Assembly: GCA_002336115.1 (NCBI GenBank)
Contig: DDEN01000050.1
Span: 1 to 64,000 of the forward strand
Direction of reading: 5' to 3'
Length of the DNA stretch: 64,000 bases
Source of the DNA: Chitinophagaceae bacterium UBA1953
GTDB taxonomy: Bacteria > Bacteroidota > Bacteroidia > Chitinophagales > Chitinophagaceae
In this document: positions 44,884-53,873 of the stretch, one piece after another
Numbering within the stretch: position 1 is the stretch's first letter
Layout of the letters: every line of letters begins with the position of its first letter
The notes under the pieces: model-generated
Databases searched by the model: none
Told to the model about the DNA's origin: nothing
What the model saw: only the letters and a program-made list of their open reading frames with translations
Made by a program: the position numbers and the translations under genes

Positions 44884-45690
44884 TTATTTCTTTTCAAGTT
44901 TAACTGTATCTATGATGGTTGTTTGACCAAGAACCACAGTCGCAGCCCTTACAGTTTCTTTATGAATGGTATCATTAGGAATAAATGAGAAGTTATAAAC
45001 ACCAGCCGGTATATCCCAGAAAAGATACTGACCACCGGGCCGAGCTGTAAATGTAGAAGCAATAGTATCAGTGCCTTTTATGGCAAATACAGTAGTTAAT
45101 ACAGAATCGGGCATTACCACACCTTTTACAATTCCTCCCGAAGGAGTGAATGAAATCAGCCGTAATACAGGTTTTAATAAATAGTTGCCACTATTACCCG
45201 CTTTTACTATTGATTTGCCCGCATCGAAATCAAGTACAAGACGATACAATAAACCACCTGAAACTGATTGATGTAACTGAACTTTTAAACCCGATTGCTG
45301 GGCACTTGGGGTTGTAAGAAAAATCTTTTCGCCTGTTTTAGTAATTATATAGTTATTGTCGCCCAAAACCAGTCGTATTTGTGATATTGTTCCAGCAGGA
45401 ATTTCAGCATCAGCAAGAACCGTATCTTTTCCATTTGTAAGCTCAAGTAAATTATAAGCGCCGGGGTATGCACCTGTAAGTTTTACTTCATTCGAATCAC
45501 CAAGTTTCAGCCATACTTCCCTTATGTCAACCCATACTTCTTTTACGTTAGGGTCAGGCGCATCTGTTAATCTGATTTGTACTCTTGAATTTTCATATTT
45601 ACCTGAATTTTTCTGACAACTTTCAGCGGCAAATAAAATTCCTGCTGCTACAGCAATTCCTGAAACCAGTTTAAGAAAATTTGTTTTCAT
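44884..45690 (-). CDS. DUF4382 lipoprotein
   Basis: A 268-residue lipoprotein (lipobox around AAESC, residues 21-25). The part VQIRLTDAPDPNVKEVWVDIREVWLK (about 36-62), GAYNLLELTNGKDTVLADAEIP and YRLVLDFDAGKSIVKAG match the DUF4382 family, a beta-sandwich domain with no known function. The last 80 residues form a second beta domain (GIVKGVVMPDSVLTTVFAI onward), like carboxypeptidase regulatory-type domains. It stands alone on its transcript. An 18-bp copy of its start-codon region recurs upstream at 45866-45883. Confidence 0.85.
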   Translation of the reverse strand: MKTNFLKLVSGIAVAAGILFAAESCQKNSGKYENSRVQIRLTDAPDPNVKEVWVDIREVWLKLGDSNEVKLTGAYPGAYNLLELTNGKDTVLADAEIPAGTISQIRLVLGDNNYIITKTGEKIFLTTPSAQQSGLKVQLHQSVSGGLLYRLVLDFDAGKSIVKAGNSGNYLLKPVLRLISFTPSGGIVKGVVMPDSVLTTVFAIKGTDTIASTFTARPGGQYLFWDIPAGVYNFSFIPNDTIHKETVRAATVVLGQTTIIDTVKLEKK

Positions 45691-45989
45691 GATAAAAGGT
45701 TTGTTTAGCGTGATTTTTACATTATAAAATTCATCATATAAACTATGATATTTTCGTTCTTAAACTTCAAAATATCATGCCAGTTTTTAACATGGAAGTA
45801 ACTTTTTTTAGTGAAATGATTTTATTTTCTCTTTTTTGAAAATAGAAATAAAAAATATTTTTATGTGTTTTCATGATAAAAGGATATTTCAAACAAAATA
45901 GCCCCCATATAGAAATACAGGGACTACTGATAATGGTCTGATTAGACACTCCTAAGAGTGCTGTTTTATTATTATGGTTGCAAGCACAA
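45691..45989. other. Intergenic region with an 18-bp direct repeat
   Basis: AT-rich. It contains a second copy (45866-45883) of the 18-bp sequence TGTTTTCATGATAAAAGG that spans the start codon of the DUF4382 gene (45682-45699). No gene seen, and the small open frame downstream of the second copy has no recognisable product. Confidence 0.6.
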
Positions 45990-48377
45990 CTATTTTTTTT
46001 GCACCTGCATTTTCACTTCAAATTCTGTATTTCCTTTGAGAAGAGGCCGGTATTTGTTCAGTGTTTCCGTTGATTGCAATGTTCCATTTATAAAGAGGCT
46101 GTCATTCTTTAATCTTACCGTAAACCCTTCTGCGTTAATCAGGCTGTCTTTCAATAAAGCCGCAATTAAAGGATTTTCACTTTTGGCTTCTGCAACGCCA
46201 TCCGCTTTTTGTTCAATCCTCATTTCAATGGTTTCGGTATTTTTTTTAGGAGTTTCAGCCCCGTTTAATGTGGCAAGCGTTGGGGCAATTACCAATGAAA
46301 CAATTGACATGAGTTTAATAAGAATGTTCATTGATGGGCCTGATGTGTCTTTAAACGGATCACCCACAGTATCACCTGTTACAGATGCTTTGTGCGGATC
46401 AGAGTTTTTATAGAAAATTTCTCCATCAATTTCAACGCCTTTTTCAAAACTCTTTTTAGCATTATCCCATGCACCACCGGCATTATTCTGAAACATACCA
46501 AGTAATACACCACTTACAGTTGCACCGGCAAGGAAACCGCCTAAAGATTCGGGGCCAAAAACAAAACCAATAATAAGTGGTGAAATAATAGCGATGGCAC
46601 CGGGAGCAAGCATTTTTTTAATAGATGCTTCGGTAGAAATAGCCACACATTTATCATATTGAGGCGTACCTGTTCCTTCCATAATTCCAGGAATAGTGCG
46701 GAACTGGCGGCGGACTTCTTCAACCATTGCCATTGCAGCCTGGCCAACTGCACGAATTGCAAGAGCAGAGAAAATGAATGGAATCATACCACCTACAAAA
46801 AGCGATGCAAGCACCTTGGCTTTGTAAATATCAATTCCCTTGATTCCGGCAACACCAACAAACGCAGCAAACAATGCAAGTGATGTTAATGCAGCAGAAG
46901 CAATGGCAAAACCTTTACCTGTAGCAGCAGTAGTGTTACCAACAGCATCCAGTACATCGGTTTTTTCACGTACATTTTTTGGAAGTTCACTCATTTCTGC
47001 AATACCACCTGCGTTATCAGCAATTGGTCCAAACGCATCAATGGCTAACTGCATGGCAGTTGTGGCCATCATTCCGGCAGCAGCAATAGCAACACCGTAT
47101 AAACCGGCACATTCAAATGACCCCCAGATACCTCCGGCCAAAACGAGAATGGGAAGAAAGGTTGATTCCATACCAATTGCCAAACCTCCAATTACATTTG
47201 TTGCATGTCCAGTAGAAGACTGACGTATAATGCTTAAAACAGGTCCTTTGCCCATCGCTGTGTAGAATTCGGTAATGATGCTCATTAAAGCACCGACCAC
47301 TAAGCCAACAGCAATAGCGCCAAGTACACCCCATTTGGTGAATTCAGCACCACGAAGGATCATCGTTTCAGGAAGTACAAAATATACAAGCCCAACTGAA
47401 GCAACAGCAGTAAGAATAATCGATCCCCAGTTTCCCATATTTAATGCTTTCTGCACATTATCAGTACTGATACCGGCATTTTCACTGATGCGAACCATCC
47501 ATGTACCAACTATGGAAAATAGAATTCCTGTTCCTGCAATAAGCATTGGTAATAATACAGGAGCAATGCCTCCAAACTGATCAACCGATCTGGTTTCCTG
47601 GCCAAGTACCATTGTTGCAAGTACAGTAGCTACATAAGAACCAAAAAGGTCGGCACCCATACCTGCCACATCACCTACATTATCACCTACATTATCTGCA
47701 ATGGTAGCGGGGTTACGAGGATCATCTTCGGGAATACCAGCTTCAACTTTACCTACAAGATCGGCACCAACATCGGCTGCTTTTGTATAAATGCCACCAC
47801 CAACACGGGCAAATAATGCAATTGATTCAGCTCCAAGAGAAAAACCAGTTAAAATTTCAATTGCACGTTTCATCTCTTCACCATTTACATCTGCTCCGGT
47901 AGGTACGAATACAGCTTTGAGCAGAATAAACAATGCACCTAAACCAAGTACTGCAAGACCGGAAACTCCGAGTCCCATTACTGAACCGCCTGTAAAAGAA
48001 ACTTCCAGTGCTTTGCTTAAGCTTGTACGGGCAGCCTGCGCAGTACGTACGTTACTTAAAGTAGCACTACGCATTCCAATATAACCGGCCGTTGCACTGA
48101 AAACAGCGCCACTTACAAATGCAAGTGCAATACTCCAGTGACTGGTAGGATTGCTTTTTGACATTACGCCTAAAAGAACTGCAACAATAACAACGAAATA
48201 AGCAAGTATTTTCCATTCAGCTTTTAAAAAGGCCATAGCACCTTCTGCAATATGATTGCTGATGTCCTGCATCCGTTCATTTCCTGCATCCTGTTTTGAA
48301 ACCCAGTTGTACTTTACAAACATGTATAGCAATCCTATCACTGCCATAGCGGGAACGAGATAAATCAAATTCTCCAT
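45990..48377 (-). CDS. hppA: Membrane ion-translocating pyrophosphatase with C-terminal extension
   Basis: A 795-residue integral membrane pyrophosphatase that couples PPi hydrolysis to ion pumping. About 16 helices are expected. The PPi/Mg sites are DVGADLVGKVEAGIPEDDPRN followed by NVGDNVGDVAGMGADLFGSY; the second acidic set is in DNAGGIAEMSELP and DTVGDPFKDTSGPS. The residues NTTAATGKGFAIASAAL carry Ala where K+-independent enzymes have Lys, so it is of the K+-dependent type, many of which pump Na+. The last ~80 residues (EQKADGVAEAKSENP... NDSLFINGTLQST) are an extra soluble tail with no part in the pump fold. Divergent from the ECF sigma gene. Confidence 0.93.
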   Translation of the reverse strand: MENLIYLVPAMAVIGLLYMFVKYNWVSKQDAGNERMQDISNHIAEGAMAFLKAEWKILAYFVVIVAVLLGVMSKSNPTSHWSIALAFVSGAVFSATAGYIGMRSATLSNVRTAQAARTSLSKALEVSFTGGSVMGLGVSGLAVLGLGALFILLKAVFVPTGADVNGEEMKRAIEILTGFSLGAESIALFARVGGGIYTKAADVGADLVGKVEAGIPEDDPRNPATIADNVGDNVGDVAGMGADLFGSYVATVLATMVLGQETRSVDQFGGIAPVLLPMLIAGTGILFSIVGTWMVRISENAGISTDNVQKALNMGNWGSIILTAVASVGLVYFVLPETMILRGAEFTKWGVLGAIAVGLVVGALMSIITEFYTAMGKGPVLSIIRQSSTGHATNVIGGLAIGMESTFLPILVLAGGIWGSFECAGLYGVAIAAAGMMATTAMQLAIDAFGPIADNAGGIAEMSELPKNVREKTDVLDAVGNTTAATGKGFAIASAALTSLALFAAFVGVAGIKGIDIYKAKVLASLFVGGMIPFIFSALAIRAVGQAAMAMVEEVRRQFRTIPGIMEGTGTPQYDKCVAISTEASIKKMLAPGAIAIISPLIIGFVFGPESLGGFLAGATVSGVLLGMFQNNAGGAWDNAKKSFEKGVEIDGEIFYKNSDPHKASVTGDTVGDPFKDTSGPSMNILIKLMSIVSLVIAPTLATLNGAETPKKNTETIEMRIEQKADGVAEAKSENPLIAALLKDSLINAEGFTVRLKNDSLFINGTLQSTETLNKYRPLLKGNTEFEVKMQVQKK

Positions 48378-48557
48378 AATCAGATTAATGTAGTTGTAAT
48401 TTTACGGGAAGACCGCCTTTTTTTCTCATATAGTTAAAGGAGGGGCCGCAAAGATAGGGGAATCGAACTGAAATCGGAGAATGGCAAGCCATTGCACTAA
48501 GGGCAAAAATGCAAATTCTTAAAATTGCGTATTGTTGTAAAGTAAAATTTCTCAATT

Positions 48558-48581
48558 ACCGTCTTTTATGTAAATGACGGT
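48558..48581. repeat. Inverted repeat just before the sigma factor start
   Basis: ACCGTC (48558-48563) and GACGGT (48576-48581) enclose 12 bases and end 3 bases before the ATG at 48585. It could be an operator or an RNA hairpin hiding the start. Confidence 0.5.
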
Positions 48582-48584
48582 GCA

Positions 48585-49139
48585 ATGGAGGCAATGGCCA
48601 ATCAGCAAAATATTATTTCAACAATCAGTAACTACAGCAGGCAATTGTTTGGGTTTATTCGCAGCAGGGTAAATTCAAACGAAGATGCCGAAGACATTCT
48701 GCAGGATGTATGGGTTCAGTTGAGCAGGCTTCCTGCTGTGGAAACAATTGATAATATCAGCGGATGGTTGTTCCGTGTTGCCCGTAACAGGATTATCGAT
48801 AAATCAAGAAAAAAGAAAAGCAGTTTTATTGAAGATTTTATTTACGAAGATGAAGATGGTGTACCATTGCTGCCTTCGTTTATGAAAAATGATGAAACTG
48901 ATCCTGAAATGCAGGCCATGCAAAAAGTATTCTGGAATGAACTGATGGATGCTTTGGACGAATTACCGGAAAAACAACGCAGTGTGTTTATCCTGAACGA
49001 ACTTGAAGACATGACCTTACAGGAAATAGCCGACCAGGAAAATGAAAACATCAAAACAATTATTTCACGCAAGCATTATGCAGTAAAACACCTGCGTAAA
49101 AGACTTGAAAATTTATACAACGATTTTTTAACTGATTAA
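48585..49139 (+). CDS. ECF-type RNA polymerase sigma factor
   Basis: A 184-residue sigma-70 family factor with regions 2 and 4 only. Region 2: RSRVNSNEDAEDILQDVWVQLSRLP, then DNISGWLFRVARNRIID. Region 4: LDELPEKQRSVFILNELEDMTLQEIADQENENIKT with a helix-turn-helix. The ATG at 48585 is used; an alternative lies at 48594. It is followed after 10 bp by a small membrane protein gene that may be its regulator. Confidence 0.93.
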   Translation: MEAMANQQNIISTISNYSRQLFGFIRSRVNSNEDAEDILQDVWVQLSRLPAVETIDNISGWLFRVARNRIIDKSRKKKSSFIEDFIYEDEDGVPLLPSFMKNDETDPEMQAMQKVFWNELMDALDELPEKQRSVFILNELEDMTLQEIADQENENIKTIISRKHYAVKHLRKRLENLYNDFLTD

Positions 49140-49149
49140 ACGTAAAGCA

Positions 49150-49497
49150 ATGAAGAGTAAACACAGAAAATGGCTTGCCCTTGCACCATTAATTTTTGTA
49201 GCAGTTGCTGCATTATTAGGCTGGGTTGTTATGTTCTTATGGAACACCATTCTGGTTCCTGTACTTGGGGTGGGTATTATTACTTTCTGGCAGGCACTTG
49301 GCATATTTATTCTGAGTAAGATTTTATTCGGAGGATTTCATGGTGCAAAGGAACATAAATGGAAGCATCGTTATTTTAACAAACAGAAATGGGATAATAT
49401 GACCGATGAGGAAAAAGAGCGTTTTAAACAGGAATGGGGCAGAAGATGTGGCTGGGAGAGAATGAGAAAGCCATCGGATGAAAATACTCCTTCCTGA
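49150..49497 (+). CDS. Small membrane protein encoded with the sigma factor
   Basis: A 115-residue protein with two hydrophobic helices (about 8-35 and 38-62), then a basic, aromatic tail with His and Trp (GAKEHKWKHRYFNKQKW, MTDEEKERFKQEWGRRCGW). No family was recognised. Its place 10 bp after the sigma gene, on one transcript, suggests an anti-sigma or signalling partner, but the tail does not resemble a known anti-sigma domain (inference). A terminator hairpin follows. Confidence 0.7.
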   Translation: MKSKHRKWLALAPLIFVAVAALLGWVVMFLWNTILVPVLGVGIITFWQALGIFILSKILFGGFHGAKEHKWKHRYFNKQKWDNMTDEEKERFKQEWGRRCGWERMRKPSDENTPS

Positions 49498-49531
49498 CAG
49501 GAACCGGGTTTTGATTTTGGTTAATAGTTGT

Positions 49532-49564
49532 AAAGAGCGGTAATAATATTATCGCTCTTTTTTA
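49532..49564 (+). terminator. Terminator after the sigma-factor operon
   Basis: AAAGAGCGGTAA (49532-49543) pairs with TTATCGCTCTTT (49549-49560) through a 12-bp stem with one GU pair, then a T run to 49564. It separates the operon from the convergent nnr gene. Confidence 0.85.
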
Positions 49565-51067
49565 TTGAGCAATCTGTTTAAATGCGTGACTCAGATGTTT
49601 ATTAATATCTCCTGCAAGCATTACCTCCTGCGTTAAATGTGTAGCTGCAATATCTCCGGCCATCCCGTGAAGATAAACTCCAAGTATTGCTGCTTCCTTT
49701 GCACAATAACCTTGCGCTAACAGTCCTGTAAGAATTCCGGTTAACACATCTCCGCTGCCTGCGGTAGCCATGCCCGCATTTCCTGTATTGTTGTAATAGC
49801 CCTCGCCATTATTGCAGGCAATAAATGTATAATGGCCTTTTAGTATAATTGTACAGTTCAGTTCTTTTGCTTTTTGTAAAGCAAGATTTTTACGTTCAAA
49901 ATCGCTGTCGGTTTTTCCAAATAGTCGTTCAAATTCTTTAGGGTGAGGTGTTAAAATACAGCCTTCATTAATATAAGAAGCTGTTTCTTTTTCGGTTGAT
50001 AAAAGATTTATTGCATCTGCATCAATCACCTTCGGCTGGTTTGTTTGCTTAAGCAGATGCAGTAACATCTCCTTTGTGCTGTTGTTTAAGCCAATTCCCG
50101 GGCCAATACCAATTGCATTGTAACGGTTAAGTTCAGCCGGAACAGAAGAAAGGAATTTCTCTTCTTTATCGGCATCAACCATCGCTTCGGGAACAGTGGT
50201 TTGCAGTATTTCGTAACCACACTTAGGAATATGAACCGTAAGCAAGCCTGTTCCGCTGCGTAAACAACTTTCAGCACACAAAACAGCCGCTCCCATTTTA
50301 CCATAACTGCCCGACATAATTAATGCGTGACCGAAATTCCCTTTATGTGAAAAGGGACGACGGTGCTTATAAATTCTTTTAACAGTAGCAACCTCAGTTA
50401 ACTGCACACTTGTTTCTGTTGAATGATAATAATGAGGATGAAGACCAATGTTCAGAATATGAATTTCGCCACAGGCTTCTTCATTTTCCGGCAGAAGAAA
50501 GCATTCTTTATATAGCTGAAAGCTTAATGTATGCTTTGCATGAACTACTGTTGAATCTTTACAACTCATATCAGTAAACATGCCGGTTGGAAGATCAATA
50601 GAAATAATTTCAGCAGGAGAGTTGTTCAGATGGAGTGCAAGCTTTTCAGTAACGCCTTCCAGTTTTTTCTTTAAACCGGTGCCAAGAATCGCATCAATTG
50701 CTACATCGTTTTCTTTCAATTCAGGAAAAAAATCTTCTGATTGAATAAACGAAATATTGCCTTTTATTTCGTGGAGCCGTTGTAGATTCATCTGAAAATC
50801 AACAGTACCTAAATGCCCAAATTCAAGTATGTAAACTGCAACAGTGCATCCATGTTCAATTAACATCCTTGAAATAGCCAAACCATCGCCGCCATTATTT
50901 CCCTTTCCACAGAAAATGTGAATGGGTTTTGTAGTGTAGTGGTTATGAATCATCCATTCCACACATTTTGATGAAGCCCTTTCCATTAAATCAATTGATG
51001 CAATTGGCTCATGCTCGATTGTGTAGGCATCCCATTCTCTTATTTGCTTTGCCGAAAATATTTTCAT
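49562..51067 (-). CDS. nnr: Bifunctional NAD(P)H-hydrate epimerase/dehydratase
   Basis: A 501-residue fusion of the two metabolite-repair activities: the N-terminal epimerase domain (NnrE, YjeF_N) with FCGKGNNGGDGLAISRMLIEHG, and the C-terminal ADP-dependent dehydratase domain (NnrD) with SGSYGKMGAAVLCAESCLRSG, IGIGPGIGL and GNAGMATAGSGDVLTGILTGLLAQG. It repairs hydrated NADH and NADPH in the cytoplasm. The start at 51067 (MKIFSAKQIREWDAY) is the family's; the frame runs 55 codons upstream into the leader. Length agrees with other fused Nnr proteins. Confidence 0.95.
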   Translation of the reverse strand: MKIFSAKQIREWDAYTIEHEPIASIDLMERASSKCVEWMIHNHYTTKPIHIFCGKGNNGGDGLAISRMLIEHGCTVAVYILEFGHLGTVDFQMNLQRLHEIKGNISFIQSEDFFPELKENDVAIDAILGTGLKKKLEGVTEKLALHLNNSPAEIISIDLPTGMFTDMSCKDSTVVHAKHTLSFQLYKECFLLPENEEACGEIHILNIGLHPHYYHSTETSVQLTEVATVKRIYKHRRPFSHKGNFGHALIMSGSYGKMGAAVLCAESCLRSGTGLLTVHIPKCGYEILQTTVPEAMVDADKEEKFLSSVPAELNRYNAIGIGPGIGLNNSTKEMLLHLLKQTNQPKVIDADAINLLSTEKETASYINEGCILTPHPKEFERLFGKTDSDFERKNLALQKAKELNCTIILKGHYTFIACNNGEGYYNNTGNAGMATAGSGDVLTGILTGLLAQGYCAKEAAILGVYLHGMAGDIAATHLTQEVMLAGDINKHLSHAFKQIAQ

Positions 51068-51258
51068 GTGTAATTGTTTGTTGATTGTTGTCACATGATA
51101 CCCGATATAAAAAATTATCGTCTTTTTCGCAGTAATCAGATGATATTTTTTATGGCTTACTTCGTATATTAAAGTTAATCTATTCAGCAAGAAAAAAGGT
51201 CTGATAAAAATCAGACCTGTAACCAAGGACATCGAAAAATAATATGTTGATTATTGTT

Positions 51259-51717
51259 TTATTTTTTTCCAAATGAAAACCGAACCGATACGCCAACAGT
51301 TGAAGCCCTGAATTTTACGGCCTGCACAATACTTAGCTCCGGTTTCCAGTCGAGCGATAAGTTTATTGGTACTTCTGTAAACTGGTAATCCAATCCCGCA
51401 ATTCCCGTTATACCAAGATTTTCATCACCCTGAAAACCTGCATATATACCAGCTCCATAAAACCATTTCAGGTTATTCACCGCAGGTATTGGTTTAAAAA
51501 ACTCATATAAAGCAGCAACAGAATAAGGCGATTTAAGATTCAGTATTCCCTCAACTGCTTTTCCTTCACTCATAAAATACCTGTATGAAATACCTGTTGA
51601 ATTAATCTGGTCGGCACTTCCAAGACGAACACCAATCTGATGCTGGTATTGTGCTGTTGCTTTACTTCCTGCAAACAACAGAATTACAATGACGAAGGGT
51701 AAAATCTTTTTGTTCAT
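51259..51717 (-). CDS. Predicted small outer-membrane beta-barrel protein
   Basis: A 152-residue secreted protein; the ATG at 51717 gives MNKKILPFVIVILLFAGSKATAQ as signal peptide, cleavage near TATAQ. The mature part alternates glycine and aromatic residues in strands (HQIGVRLGSADQINSTGISYRYFM, GITGIAGLDYQF) and ends in VGVSVRFSFGKK, the pattern of small barrel proteins of Bacteroidota. No family was named. It lies downstream of the OstA-like gene on the same strand but 188 bp away. Confidence 0.65.
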   Translation of the reverse strand: MNKKILPFVIVILLFAGSKATAQYQHQIGVRLGSADQINSTGISYRYFMSEGKAVEGILNLKSPYSVAALYEFFKPIPAVNNLKWFYGAGIYAGFQGDENLGITGIAGLDYQFTEVPINLSLDWKPELSIVQAVKFRASTVGVSVRFSFGKK

Positions 51718-51905
51718 AACAACTTTGTTGCTCATGTTCTCTCTAAAATAATGCCAACGCTCACCGCTTATTTTCTTTTATGAAAATTTAAACAAATCAA
51801 TTGTGTAATAGTATAAACGCAAAAAGGAACAAAAGCTTTGTGAAAGAAAAGCAAATAAAAACTGTAAAAGAAAATATGCACAAATAAAGCCTGCTAATGA
51901 GATTT

Positions 51906-53867
51906 CTACAAGAATAATTCCAGCTTGCTTTTGGGCCTTCGGCTTTCGAGCCATTGAAAGCCTTCGAGTTTCTTTTTATCAGAGGGGAGTTTTCGTATCG
52001 GGAACATTGTGCCTTGTGCCATGTTCACAAATTTCACTTTTTTAACGGCACGTTTTTCAAAATACATATCAATTAAATCGGCGCTGCTGCTGTTCATTCC
52101 AAGAAAAGAGCTGTCTTCGTCCTGCGCATAATAAACACTTTGAGCAGTTCCTTTTGCTCTTACATAATCAATTTCTCCGTCGGAGAAATTGCCATTGATT
52201 GTGCGGCCTTTTACCTGGTTAAAAAAATCAGCACTTTCTTTGACATTCTGAATCATAAACCCGTTTTCATACACATACATTCTTTTTGGTTTCCTGTTTA
52301 CGGTGTAAACAAAAATAGTATCGCCTGTTACCTGGCTTTCTTTTGCCCACACAATCGGGTTATTATATAATTCAAAAATGCTGTCAACTCCGGAATAAAA
52401 CATACTGTCGGCAACTGCCTGCAATGAGTCATTGAAAATTCTTACATGCCTGAAGGCTGTAATAAATCTTAACGTATCAATTTCTTCCTGTGATCGTTTT
52501 CGTACAACAACCGAATCATTCTTCGCAATGCTGTCTTTTTTTGCAACAGGTATTGGGTCTTTGTCAGGAATTGCTGTTTTTTTATTTGGCGGAAAAGGAA
52601 GTTTGTTTGTTGCTGTAACAGGATCTTTTTTGGGCTGCTGACCTTTCAGAACAGGTCCGGGATTAATTTTTGGAAGAACAGTTATTGAATCATTTTTTGC
52701 AATGCTTATGCTATCTGAATGTTTAATACCAATATTATCAGGATGAAAGTTGTGTAAACTATCCCTCATAACAATAGTACTATCACTAAAATATTTGCTA
52801 ACTGAATCTTTCCGTAATAATGAATCAACTTTAAAAACTGTTTTTCCTTTCAGCGTATCAAAAGCCCGTATGTAGCCTGTTTTAACCAGGGCAAGATCTT
52901 TCATGAGGCCCGAATAAATAGTGTCGGCAGCAACAAACACCGAATCTTTATCTTTTATTATCACCATTACTGGTTTTTCGGTGGCGAGAAAGTTTTTTCT
53001 TATTTTATTAAAGAAAACACGGTTACTGAAAAGCATAGCACCCTGGGAAGTGTCTTTATATTGCACATTGCCTGTTGCTTCGCCGTAACCTGTTTTGTCA
53101 TCAAATGCAAAATCATCAGCAATCATGGTTGTTGTGCTGTCCTGCATGCGGGAGCGCTTACCGAATTTTGCTTTCTTCAGCTTCAGGTCATAGTAACCTT
53201 CCCGTGTATTAATAATTGAATTGCCGCTTTTAATTGTAGTGGGGGCAATGAAGGTTGCAACCTGGCTCGATGTGTTGTATAGCAAAGAATCGCTTGCCAG
53301 TGCAACTTCAGGGTCGCTCATTTTTACTTTTCCAATAAAGTAAACGTCCTTAATATCGGCATAATAATATCCTTCACGGCTGTAAAGTGTTGTTTGCTTG
53401 CTTTCAATTCGTCCACCGTCTCTGTACCGGCCTACTTTGGCATTCATATCATAGTCCATTGTATCGGTATAAAGAGTGCTGTTGCCATCGGTAAGTTTCA
53501 CCTTATTCGTGAATGTGGCTAATTTCTTTGTGCCGTCATAGTGAAGGTATTGAGAATATATATTTACAGAATCAGCATCGTTAATGTGTACGTTGCCGTA
53601 AGCCTGCATGTAATTTGTTTTTTCATTCCACACAAGACTATCGCAGGTAAATAATGTTTTGCCTTGCCTGATTTTTACTTTGCCTACAAGTATCTGAAGC
53701 TGTGTTGCGGAATCAACAGTTTTAAAATCAAACCTGTTAGCCCAGAGTACCTCCACAACCCTTACCGTATCACTTGTTTGCGATGGACGGGGGGGGCTGT
53801 TTTTTTGTGCATGAACTACTGATCCGATGCACAACAATAAAAAACTCAGCAGGAGAATGCGCAGCAC
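51906..53867 (-). CDS. OstA/LptA-like periplasmic protein
   Basis: A 653-residue secreted protein, signal peptide to about VVHAQ. The first 350 residues show repeated OstA/LptA-type beta-jellyroll units: GKTLFTCDSLVWNEKTN, YGNVHINDADSVNIYS, FTNKVKLTDGNSTLYTD, YRDGGRIESKQTTLYS. The middle (about 400-470) is a Lys/Asp/Ser/Pro-rich linker, and the last part has another such domain. In LPS transport LptA bridges the periplasm to LptD; this longer, Bacteroidota-type form probably has that role or a related one (inference). It is followed upstream by the MCE gene (6-bp gap), so the three envelope genes form one operon. Confidence 0.85.
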   Translation of the reverse strand: MLRILLLSFLLLCIGSVVHAQKNSPPRPSQTSDTVRVVEVLWANRFDFKTVDSATQLQILVGKVKIRQGKTLFTCDSLVWNEKTNYMQAYGNVHINDADSVNIYSQYLHYDGTKKLATFTNKVKLTDGNSTLYTDTMDYDMNAKVGRYRDGGRIESKQTTLYSREGYYYADIKDVYFIGKVKMSDPEVALASDSLLYNTSSQVATFIAPTTIKSGNSIINTREGYYDLKLKKAKFGKRSRMQDSTTTMIADDFAFDDKTGYGEATGNVQYKDTSQGAMLFSNRVFFNKIRKNFLATEKPVMVIIKDKDSVFVAADTIYSGLMKDLALVKTGYIRAFDTLKGKTVFKVDSLLRKDSVSKYFSDSTIVMRDSLHNFHPDNIGIKHSDSISIAKNDSITVLPKINPGPVLKGQQPKKDPVTATNKLPFPPNKKTAIPDKDPIPVAKKDSIAKNDSVVVRKRSQEEIDTLRFITAFRHVRIFNDSLQAVADSMFYSGVDSIFELYNNPIVWAKESQVTGDTIFVYTVNRKPKRMYVYENGFMIQNVKESADFFNQVKGRTINGNFSDGEIDYVRAKGTAQSVYYAQDEDSSFLGMNSSSADLIDMYFEKRAVKKVKFVNMAQGTMFPIRKLPSDKKKLEGFQWLESRRPKSKLELFL

Positions 53868-53873
53868 AGTGTG

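Noticed and set aside
45767..45949. 60-codon open frame on the minus strand
   Set aside because: No known motif; only the duplicated 18-bp start region is of interest, and it is listed as a finding.
45945..45965. Weak hairpin CACTC-CTAA-GAGTG near the pyrophosphatase end
   Set aside because: Stem of only 5 bp and a poor T run; not convincing as a terminator.
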